Positions 45,514 through 52,793 of a stretch of DNA of 64,000 nt are shown here, piece after piece (the first letter of the stretch is position 1; every line of letters begins with the position of its first letter). Made by a program: the position numbers and the translations under genes. This DNA comes from Rossellomorea sp. BNER (GTDB taxonomy: Bacteria > Bacillota > Bacilli > Bacillales > Bacillaceae_B): the NCBI GenBank assembly GCA_024213275.1, contig JANAVG010000018.1:1-64000 (forward strand). The letters are read 5' to 3'. Below the pieces are notes generated by a model that ran no database searches, had not been told where the DNA came from, and was given only the letters and a program-made list of their open reading frames with translations.

Positions 45514-45817
45514 TTAACTTAATATTTTATGTTCTTCAAATAAATCTCCCTATTAGGGGGAGTACCAGCGAAGCTGACACCACCCGCAATAATGAAATGT
45601 CAAGTTATAATACGTTATTTAAGTTAAATACTTCCAATACATATACCCCATCCTGTTTTGGATGGGGGTAAATAAAGTTGTTAAATAAGGATTCTTTAGC
45701 AATAAAGTCGTTTAAAAGTCTAAGTTTTATACAACAACTGCACCCGATTGTTGAATATCGTTCTCACTTGTATAACTAAAGCCCCCTTTAGTTTATGTAC
45801 ATTTTTTCACAAACTTC

Positions 45818-46330
45818 TTAATCTAAGTGCGATGTACTATTTCCAAATCTTATAACTTGTAAATCCTTTAAATAATCTAAGCAATGAATACCTGTATTAT
45901 TGGTGTTAAACCATATATTATTTTCGTACGGTAACTGAACAAAACTCTCTAAAATTTTTGTTATCATTCCACCGTGGGTTATTACCGCAATTCTATTATA
46001 TGCCTTACTATTTTCCTTAATAAATGAAAGAACTGTTTCCCCACGCAATCTAAACTCAAGATTACTTTCTGATTCCTGCTGTTCTCTTAAATTATCTAAG
46101 TATTTAACTGGACAACCGATTGTATTCGATAAAACCTCAGTAGTCTCAATAGCCCTTTTTAATGTACTACTCCATATAAATTCTGTCGGAAACTCTTTTA
46201 AAACTCGTTTTGACATTTTCTCTGCTTGAATACGCCCAGTTGGTGTTAATGGTAAATCCTTAGTCCCATCATAATTTTCGTCTAAAAAATCATCTTCTGA
46301 CTCTCCGTGACGAATCAACAAAATCTGCAT
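45818..46330 (-). CDS. Histidine phosphatase (phosphoglycerate mutase-like) family protein
   Basis: The 170-residue protein has the catalytic LIRHGES motif at residues 5-11, PLTPTGRIQAEKM, WSSTLKRAIETTEVL and the second histidine in VITHGG. Small members of this family dephosphorylate sugars, alpha-ribazole phosphate or proteins; the substrate is unknown. Monocistronic. 46331-46632 is AT-rich without a gene. Confidence 0.88.
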   Translation of the reverse strand: MQILLIRHGESEDDFLDENYDGTKDLPLTPTGRIQAEKMSKRVLKEFPTEFIWSSTLKRAIETTEVLSNTIGCPVKYLDNLREQQESESNLEFRLRGETVLSFIKENSKAYNRIAVITHGGMITKILESFVQLPYENNIWFNTNNTGIHCLDYLKDLQVIRFGNSTSHLD

Positions 46331-46632
46331 CTTTTCACACTCCTTGTTATATTCTTCTAAATCTCAATTCTATAAAGGAATTTGGTTTTCCTATTTATGC
46401 TTTATAAATATTTTTGAATTAACCTGCTTCGTTACTTTAAGTACAAGATTTCACAATCTCTTCTAAACTTTAACATAGAGATCCAGTTTTCTTTAAATGG
46501 TGATGCTCCGTAAAATGGCCCTTTAGTTGAAGAAAAGGCCAACTTGATGAACAATGAATAGGTGGATATATACTAAAATTAGGAAGAAATTATGGAAATA
46601 GATTAGGAGAGGGCTAATTATTTAACAAATGT

Positions 46633-47127
46633 TTGAGAGGAAGATTAGAACTAATACCTACTGAAAAAGCAGATGTTTATACATTAGCAGAGTTTGGTGA
46701 TGTTGAATCATTTAGAAATAAATTCATTTTAGATAATATTATTAAAAAAGATGAATTGGGAACAGACTGTTACATTACACTATTATTGGAGAAAACCAAG
46801 ATATTTCGTTATTTCTAATAGAAAATGGGTTCGATGTTAACTTGTCAGATTATGATGGAAATACTCCGTTACACTTAATGCAGAATATCCTGATTTGAAG
46901 AAGCAAGAGAAACTCCTAAACAAGGGGGAGATCAAACATTAGAAATAAGTACAGCAATAGTCCTGAATGGACAGTTATTTTTAATTGTAAAGGCAGGTAC
47001 TATGATATGGTAGAACTATTTTTGCAATTCAATCCAGGTATAACAACCAAAAATAAAGCAAAAGGTCGCGAATAGACTTTGCAAAGCAAGTAGAAAATGT
47101 AAAATTGATAGGAATCTTAGAAAAATA
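46633..47127 (+). pseudogene. Ankyrin-repeat protein, broken by several frameshifts
   Basis: Joined across frames, the text is a typical small bacterial ankyrin protein: YTLAEFGDVESFRNKFILDN; then in another frame LHYTIIGENQDISLFLIENG and DVNLSDYDGNTPLHL; then AEYPDLKKQEKLLNKG; then NKYSNSPEWTVIFNCKGRYY; and finally IDFAKQVENVKLIGILEK before the stop. At least four single-base shifts or stops separate the pieces, so no intact product is made. About 165 codons were present originally. Confidence 0.85.
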
Positions 47128-47344
47128 ATCTTGTGGCAATGATGAGAACAATAAGTTGATGGATCTAGCCAAAAAATCTTCAAGGAGTACTTTATTCAAG
47201 AAAGAGATAAGCCTTTCTCTATGAAAAGGGACAGAAAATGGAATAAACTAAAAGGACAGTTAGATATGGTTCCTTTATCACGCAACCATAAAGTTACAAA
47301 TACTTGTCAGGCAACGGCAGTTGCCTTATTCAAGGAGGTAAAAC

Positions 47345-48244
47345 ATGGATTACATTTCACCAGAAGAAGCGGTGTTAAAGGTGAAACGGTGGCCTAAAGA
47401 TACCATAGCGGCGGGCCGTCGTCATACCGTTGGGCTTAAATCGGACGGGACGGTGACAGCTGTGGGTGATAATAAATATAGCCAATGTGATGTAAGCGGC
47501 TGGCGCGATATTGTGGCGGTTGCGGCTGGTAATGTTCATATGGCGACGAACACGGGTAATGCTCATACGATCGGTCTTAAATCGGACAGTACTGTGACGG
47601 CTGTGGGTTGGAATAAGCATGGTCAATGCGATGTAAACGACTGGCGCGATATTGTAGCAGTTGCGGCGGGATGGCGTCGTACCATTGGGCTTAAATCGGA
47701 TGGCACGGTGGTGGTAGCAGCGGGCCGAAATAATGAAGGTGAATGCAATGTAAGCGGCTGGCATGATATTGTGGCGGTCGCGGCGGGTGACTGGCATACC
47801 ATCGGGCTTAAATCGGACGGCACAGTGACGGCTGTCGGAAATAATCGGTATCGCCAATGCAATGTGAGTGGCTGGAGCGATATTGTGGCGGTCGCGGCGG
47901 GTTATCTTCATACAATCAGTCTTAAATCGGACGGGACGGTGATGGCTGTGGGTTTAAATAAACATGACCAATGCGATGTAAGCGACTGGCGCGGTATTGT
48001 AGCGATTGCGGCTGGTAGTAATCATACCATCGGCCTTAAATCGGACGGTACTGTGGCGGCTGTGGGTTGGAATAAGTATGGCCAATGTAATGTTAGTGAT
48101 TGGCACGATATTGTGGCGATTGCGGCGGGTTGTGCCCATACCGTCGGGCTTAAATCGGACGGCACGGTGGTTTCTGTGGGTGATAATGAATATGGCCAAT
48201 GCGATGTAAGTGGCTGGCGAGGCATCCAACTGCCCGGCAATTAG
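47345..48244 (+). CDS. RCC1-repeat (seven-bladed beta-propeller) protein
   Basis: The 299-residue protein is built of seven near-identical units of about 38 residues (DIVAVAAGDWHTIGLKSDGT, then VTAVGNNRYRQCNVSGW). Seven blades can close one RCC1-type propeller. Unit 2 has an insertion (NVHMATNTG) and unit 3 a variant VVVAAGRNNEGE. No signal peptide. The DNA units are very similar and clearly richer in G+C than the flanks, which suggests recent repeat expansion or transfer. CAAGGAGGTAAAAC precedes the ATG. Function unknown; a binding scaffold is likely. Confidence 0.9.
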   Translation: MDYISPEEAVLKVKRWPKDTIAAGRRHTVGLKSDGTVTAVGDNKYSQCDVSGWRDIVAVAAGNVHMATNTGNAHTIGLKSDSTVTAVGWNKHGQCDVNDWRDIVAVAAGWRRTIGLKSDGTVVVAAGRNNEGECNVSGWHDIVAVAAGDWHTIGLKSDGTVTAVGNNRYRQCNVSGWSDIVAVAAGYLHTISLKSDGTVMAVGLNKHDQCDVSDWRGIVAIAAGSNHTIGLKSDGTVAAVGWNKYGQCNVSDWHDIVAIAAGCAHTVGLKSDGTVVSVGDNEYGQCDVSGWRGIQLPGN

Positions 48245-48307
48245 GTTTTAATAACAACAAGCCAAAGAATCACTGAACGAGTTAATGAGCATTGCTTCAA
48301 AAATAAG

Positions 48308-48375
48308 GCTATTCCATTAAAGGGCCCTTTAATGAAAAAAAGAAGAAGAGCATATAAATATATGCCCTTCTTTAA
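48308..48375. terminator. Palindrome plus bidirectional terminator
   Basis: CATTAAAGGGCCCTTTAATG (about 48315-48334) is a perfect 20-bp palindrome. Next to it GAAGAAGAGCATAT pairs with ATATGCCCTTCTT, with A7 on the left. The latter ends mph on the minus strand and the RCC1 gene on the plus strand. Confidence 0.8.
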
Positions 48376-48434
48376 GGGTTCTTGTAATTTACTTGATAAA
48401 TTTCTTTCCCTTTCTTTTTGTTATTAACAACCAT

Positions 48435-49334
48435 TTAAGCCAACGCTTGTTTCGCCATCTCAATATACTCTTTTTCACCTGTTATGAGTGCAAACTGTGC
48501 TAGTAGGACTGGGTATGCCGCATGGCGTTCTACGATATGTTCAACCATCCGCGGCCAAGTTCTCCCTCCTGCTGCTTCATATTTCTTCACAAAACTCTCT
48601 AGTCTGTCTTTTCCAAACACGGCACAGAAAAGGACAAAATCCGTCGCTGGATCGGATACTTTAGCCTCCGTCCAATCTAACAAACCTGTAACCACGTGAT
48701 CTTCATTGACCAATATATGCCCAGGATGTAGATCCCCATGAACAAATACAGAATGCTGCGGCCAATAAGAATCGTCCGATAGCCAGTTTTGCCATCTATC
48801 CCAGAGCTTTTCATTTATAGCAAAGTCCTTCCTTACTCCATCCATCTGCTTGGCTAATGATTCCCTGATTTCTCTTGGTTCAGATACTTTTATTCCCGCT
48901 TCATGGGCTTGTTGATGGTCGACTTTATGAAGCTCAACCATTACTTTTGCAAGTGAATCAAAAAAACGATTAGCAGGATTCTTTTCATCAATATACCAAA
49001 CATATGCCTTTTCATTAGGATCAATGGTAGCTGCGGGTTTCCCTTCAAGCATTGGGTAGGCAATAAGTGTAGAACTACTTATTTCCCAACATGGTACCTG
49101 AAAATGTACTTTCCCATTTAAGAAATTTACGATTTTCTTTTCATGTGAGGCTACTTCAATGACGCTTTCTCTTCGCGGTATTCGAAGCACCCAGGGCTCT
49201 CCTTTTTGATCATTCCCAAAAGCTACTTGAAAGTCGGCTCCCGATTCATCGAATTGAATGGAATTAGCATCTAAAGTTAATCCATGCTCACCAGCTAATT
49301 CAATGATCTTTTCTTTTTCACTTATCTTGGTCAT
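48435..49334 (-). CDS. Macrolide 2'-phosphotransferase (Mph/MphK-like)
   Basis: The 299-residue APH-fold kinase has the Mph-type catalytic loop HGDLHPGH (199-206), LLDWTEA (218-224) and the nucleotide segment WVLRIPRRE. These match the Mph family, including B. subtilis YcbJ/MphK. It should transfer phosphate to the 2'-OH of the macrolide desosamine, using GTP in known relatives. GGGGGAG precedes the ATG. It begins 36 bp after hflX, so both are driven by the macrolide-sensing leader upstream. Confidence 0.9.
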   Translation of the reverse strand: MTKISEKEKIIELAGEHGLTLDANSIQFDESGADFQVAFGNDQKGEPWVLRIPRRESVIEVASHEKKIVNFLNGKVHFQVPCWEISSSTLIAYPMLEGKPAATIDPNEKAYVWYIDEKNPANRFFDSLAKVMVELHKVDHQQAHEAGIKVSEPREIRESLAKQMDGVRKDFAINEKLWDRWQNWLSDDSYWPQHSVFVHGDLHPGHILVNEDHVVTGLLDWTEAKVSDPATDFVLFCAVFGKDRLESFVKKYEAAGGRTWPRMVEHIVERHAAYPVLLAQFALITGEKEYIEMAKQALA

Positions 49335-49370
49335 CGTTACTCCCCCTTTGTTTTCTTAAAATAACTTTCC

Positions 49371-50657
49371 CTAAACATTCGCTCGTTCTTCTGTGACAAC
49401 ATATTGCTGATATTTTTCATGGTCGATTTTTTTACAATCTAATTTAAGCTTCGTTCCTTCCGGTTCATAGCTAGTTTCTAAAACATTAGCACGTTCATTT
49501 AAATAGGAAATAATTTCTCCCTTTTCATAAGGAATCAGCATTTCACAGAGAATATAATCCTTGAAAACCTCTTGTTTAATCAGGTCAATCATCTGATCAA
49601 TCCCAATTTTTTGTTTAGCTGAAAGATACACATTACGGTCAGTAACTTTAGGAATTTCTAATTGCACAAGGTCTGCCTTATTGAAGGCATAGATCATTGG
49701 GATATCATGGATCCCTAATTTCTTCAATGTTTCAAGAGTTGTGTCGATCATCTTTTGGTAATGTGGATTTGAGTAATCAACCACGTGGATTAGAAGATCG
49801 GCCTCCGCCACCTCTTCAAGTGTAGATCGAAATGCTTTCACAAGATGGTGGGGTAATTTTGCTACAAATCCCACCGTATCGGTTAGTAAAAATGATTTGT
49901 TATCTGGCAGCTTTATGCTTCTAACCGAGGTATCGAGGGTGGCAAATAACATGTCTTTTTCAAACACCTGTTTATTCGTAGACTTATTGAACCTATCAAC
50001 CATAGCATTCATAATCGTTGACTTCCCTGCATTTGTATACCCTACTAAGGAAACGACGGGTATTTCATTTTTCCGGCGTTGCTTACGCTGCATTTCCCGC
50101 TGTGAGACAAGGACCTCAAGCTCTTTATTTAGTGAAGTGATCCTCTCTTCGATTTTCCTGCGGTCTAATTCGAGCTTCGTTTCACCTGCTCCTCTGTTTT
50201 TCAAACCAGAACCACCGCCTTGACGTCCCAGTGATTCACGGAGACCAATTAGTCTAGGCAGCATGTATTCCAATTGTGCCACTTCAACTTGTAGCTTCGC
50301 CTCTTTTGTTTTCGCCCTCTCTGCAAAAATATCTAGGATTAGCATCGTTCGATCAATCACCTTACAATCCAGATCGGATTCGAGGTTTTTGATTTGTGAA
50401 GGGGATAATTCATCATCAAAAACGACCACATTTGCATCCTGGTGCTCGATGAACTGTACAACCTCCTCGATTTTTCCTTTCCCAATATAATGAGAAGTAT
50501 TCACACGGTTTAATTTTTGCGAAACCATACCGACAACTTCCATCTCACAAGCAATAGCTAACTCTTTAAGCTCCTCCATCGAATATTCAAAATTTAGATC
50601 ATCTTGATTCTTTAAATTTACTCCAACCAACAAAGCACGCTCTTTTTGTTCCATCAT
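49371..50657 (-). CDS. hflX: Ribosome-splitting GTPase HflX
   Basis: The 428-residue protein has the HflX N-terminal domain, the glycine-rich linker GRQGGGSGLKNRGAGETKLE, G1 GYTNAGKST, G3 DTVGF and G4 NKAD. HflX splits stalled 70S ribosomes; the Listeria paralogue HflXr gives macrolide/lincosamide resistance. Here it follows an RLR leader peptide and is followed by a macrolide phosphotransferase, so it is probably the resistance-type HflX. GGAGG lies ten bases before ATG 50657. Confidence 0.93.
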   Translation of the reverse strand: MMEQKERALLVGVNLKNQDDLNFEYSMEELKELAIACEMEVVGMVSQKLNRVNTSHYIGKGKIEEVVQFIEHQDANVVVFDDELSPSQIKNLESDLDCKVIDRTMLILDIFAERAKTKEAKLQVEVAQLEYMLPRLIGLRESLGRQGGGSGLKNRGAGETKLELDRRKIEERITSLNKELEVLVSQREMQRKQRRKNEIPVVSLVGYTNAGKSTIMNAMVDRFNKSTNKQVFEKDMLFATLDTSVRSIKLPDNKSFLLTDTVGFVAKLPHHLVKAFRSTLEEVAEADLLIHVVDYSNPHYQKMIDTTLETLKKLGIHDIPMIYAFNKADLVQLEIPKVTDRNVYLSAKQKIGIDQMIDLIKQEVFKDYILCEMLIPYEKGEIISYLNERANVLETSYEPEGTKLKLDCKKIDHEKYQQYVVTEERANV

Positions 50658-50684
50658 ATATATGTTTCCTCCATTCAATTTTCA

Positions 50685-50717
50685 TAATAAAAAACACAGA
50701 CCCATTGCCTGTGTTTT
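50685..50717 (-). terminator. Leader terminator T2, directly before hflX
   Basis: On the minus strand AAACACAG pairs with CTGTGTTT, followed by TTTATTATG, 28 bases before the hflX ATG. ACACAGGCA in its left side is the exact complement of TGCCTGTGT at 50991-50983 just after the leader peptide, a possible antiterminator pairing. Confidence 0.75.
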
Positions 50718-50893
50718 GAGTAACGGAAGAAAACATGTAAACAAAGAAGCCTAACTTGAATGAACAAGCTACACCTTCCCTGAATTTATCGGTCCTCCAA
50801 ATGGACGGTAGGAGTTAATCCTGACACATACATATCAGCGATCATAAACCAAAACCTCTCCATTAGATATTTAGTTACTATTTTTAAGACGAC

Positions 50894-50926
50894 AAAAAGA
50901 GGGCTGAGTCGTCTCGCCCTCTTTTT
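50894..50926 (-). terminator. Leader terminator T1 of hflX-mph
   Basis: On the minus strand AAAAAGAGGGC pairs perfectly with GCCCTCTTTTT, with the U-run inside the right arm. Two competing pairings exist: GACGAC/GTCGTC (50913-50908 with 50893-50888) and GCCTATTTTTA (50960-50950) with TAAAAAGAGG. It lies 87 bases after the leader peptide stop. Confidence 0.8.
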
Positions 50927-51012
50927 ACGTATCGTAATTTGAGTTCCCTTAAAAATAGGCAGACCAATCCCGTTAACCCTGCACACAGGCAGAGTCTTCG
51001 AACACTATTCAA

Positions 51013-51054
51013 TTAGTGGTTCAAAGCGCGGAATCGTAGTCTAATAGTTGCCAT
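51013..51054 (-). CDS. Macrolide-sensing leader peptide (RLR arrest motif), 13 aa
   Basis: ATG 51054 is preceded by GGAGGG at the right distance and encodes MATIRLRFRALNH before TAA 51015-51013. ErmDL, the macrolide-arrest leader of ermD, is MTHSMRLRFPTLNQ as I recall it; both share RLRF-x-x-LN. Arg-x-Arg motifs are the best-known sequence on which macrolide-bound ribosomes stall. A TATAAT with an upstream TG (51095-51090) lies 36 bp before the ATG. Downstream are two terminators with alternative pairings and then hflX and mph, both macrolide-related. Confidence 0.85.
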   Translation of the reverse strand: MATIRLRFRALNH

Positions 51055-51089
51055 TTTAGGAAACCCTCCGTTCATTAAAAGTTAGGGAT

Positions 51090-51098
51090 ATTATAACA
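51090..51098 (-). promoter_or_regulatory. Extended -10 promoter of the hflX leader
   Basis: TGTTATAAT reads on the minus strand from 51098 to 51090: a perfect TATAAT with TG one base upstream. No clear -35 is seen. The transcript would start about 51083 and carry the leader peptide gene with a short 5' end. Confidence 0.6.
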
Positions 51099-51186
51099 TA
51101 TTGTTTTTGATCCGGCTAGTGTTTTTGGAAAATTATGAGTATTGTTTATGAGGGTAGCTAGAACCAGCATCAATAAACTGACTTTT

Positions 51187-51291
51187 TCGATTAATTTGTC
51201 CAATTTTGGCGTTAATTTGTCCGTAAGCTCAGATAATTTGTCCGTCGCACCATTTTATTTGTCCAAAACCTCTAATATATTGACCGTTCGA
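51187..51291. repeat. Phased ATTTGTCC array, copy 2 (five units, 21-bp spacing)
   Basis: ATTTGTCC starts at 51194, 51215, 51236 and 51257, and the tail unit TATTGACC at 51278, all exactly 21 bp apart. It lies between the hflX promoter and the 3' end of the NERD pseudogene. It is a direct repeat of 52383-52500. Confidence 0.93.
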
Positions 51292-51319
51292 CTAAATTCG
51301 ACTCATTTCACAACTCACA

Positions 51320-52293
51320 CTAACCATCAAGCAATCTGGAAAGATCGTAAACTCTGCCTTTCGTTCCCCCTGTAAATGGACAGTTTAGTGATGACAAGAT
51401 CTTATTGGCAACCGATGTAGAAGAAATCAAACAAAACTCTCTTAGTTGACGATTGGTGATGGACGGCCCAAATAAACGTGCAAAGTCCTTTAAAGCCTCG
51501 ATATAGGCTATGGAATCGACGTACAAGCATTGATCACATCTCCATCTTCTGTTTTTCTTTTTCATCTTAAATGTTCCACATTGCCTGCATTCAACACCTT
51601 TTAAAATGTCATTCGATTTTAGGGAATATCGATCAAAAACATCGATCGCTTGGGGAACGTTTTGCTTTAATAAAGCTCTTTTCACTCTATTCATGTCCTT
51701 TAAGTGTAGGATTTCATTAGGAAAGCTACTTAAAATTTCGTTTATTCGAAAAGGGACTCTGGCTGCGTGTAAAATCGTATTAGATAGAGTGCTGTCATTT
51801 GATTTAATTACAGTGTTGGGGTTGCTAATGACTACTAGAGGAATCAGCGGCATTACGGGAGTACTAAGTTTTGAAAATGTTTTCTTTAATAAGGCGGATT
51901 GTCGTTCAATCTGTAATAATGGATCCGGAAATCCTTCCTCTACGCCTTCTTTTGTTTTTCGAATAAATTGCTTAAACTTCCTTTCAAAAAAGATCGTGCC
52001 TGAAATATTCTTTATTTCTAGAAAAATAGAAACTGAGGGGGTCAAAATTAGCGTATCAAGTTGGAAAATTTATCCTTGTGGGGTAAACGGAGATCGTGAA
52101 ATAGGAAGGTATTTTTATTTTCGATTTGATCAGCGAGGTAATAGTCAATAGACTTTTCTCCATTATAACCGGCTCTAAATTTTAGATAGTCTTTTTCAAT
52201 TAAAGGCCGACTTGGATGCTGGGGCTTTATTCTTTTGAGTAAAGTTTCTAGCTGCGTGAGGAATATGGAGGGTTTTCTTGCCTTAATAATCAA
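51320..52293 (-). pseudogene. NERD (nuclease-related) domain protein, one-base frameshift
   Basis: The N-terminal frame (52293 to about 52050) ends HDLRLPHKDKFSNLIR-stop. The second frame opens TPSVSIFLEIKNISGTIFFE and runs 240 residues, with a C-terminal zinc ribbon CRQCGTFK-to-RCDQC. Adding one T in the TTTT run near 52065 gives HKDKFFQLDTLILTPSVSIF, the expected NERD core. So a single missing base splits a gene of about 324 residues. NERD proteins are putative nucleases. The locus is bracketed by two direct ATTTGTCC arrays. Confidence 0.85.
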
Positions 52294-52382
52294 TAGATCA
52301 CTCCTTTTGTATAAGAATTATAGTTTTATTCTATTGTTCCATAACGGATTCCTTCTTTTCGGCATGATTATTTATTCGGAGG

Positions 52383-52500
52383 ACTATAATTTGTCCAATT
52401 TCGGCGTTAATTTGTCCGTTTGCCTAGATAATTTGTCCGTCACTCCACTTTATTTGTCCAAAACCACTAATATATTGACCGTTCGACAAACCTCGACTTC
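52383..52500. repeat. Phased ATTTGTCC array, copy 3 (five units, 21-bp spacing)
   Basis: ATTTGTCC starts at 52389, 52410, 52431 and 52452, and TATTGACC at 52473, exactly 21 bp apart. By eye it is close to 90% identical to 51187-51300, with the similarity running past the tail (CTCGACT against TTCGACT). It lies between the NERD start and the phoX promoter. Confidence 0.93.
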
Positions 52501-52693
52501 AATTTCCCGATTTATGTAAACATCCCTTTACAAAATTAATTCACCACATTCAAAATAATGTAAAAGAACTACATCTAAGTACCTAACCAATCTTTAAATG
52601 CCTCATTTCGCAAAAACCAATTCCCCCATCATTTCAAGAGTCCTTTTACCCACTAATAAAACAATCAAAAAAGTTAACAATCTTCATTGTTTT

Positions 52694-52710
52694 TTAACAA
52701 TAGTTTACAT
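52694..52710 (+). promoter_or_regulatory. Possible PhoP box upstream of phoX
   Basis: TTAACA (52694) and TTTACAT (52704-52710) are about 11 bp apart, with another TTAACA at 52674. PhoP boxes are TTAACA-like direct repeats with an 11-bp period. Phosphate-starvation control would suit a PhoX-type phosphatase with dedicated Tat genes. Confidence 0.45.
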
Positions 52711-52793
52711 TTAATTCATTAAAATTCGCCTGAATTATCACTACAATAGGAGGTGTTAAGAAATTCTACATATTTCGCAGGGGAGTGCTTAGA

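Noticed and set aside
50786-50986. A 66-codon GTG frame in the hflX leader
   Set aside because: It reads through terminator T1 and has no ribosome site; the 13-residue RLR frame upstream is far better supported.
36616-51098. A mobile antibiotic-resistance island joining vmlR, mph and hflX
   Set aside because: The genes are separated by ordinary chromosomal genes and no integrase, transposase or attachment repeats surround them.
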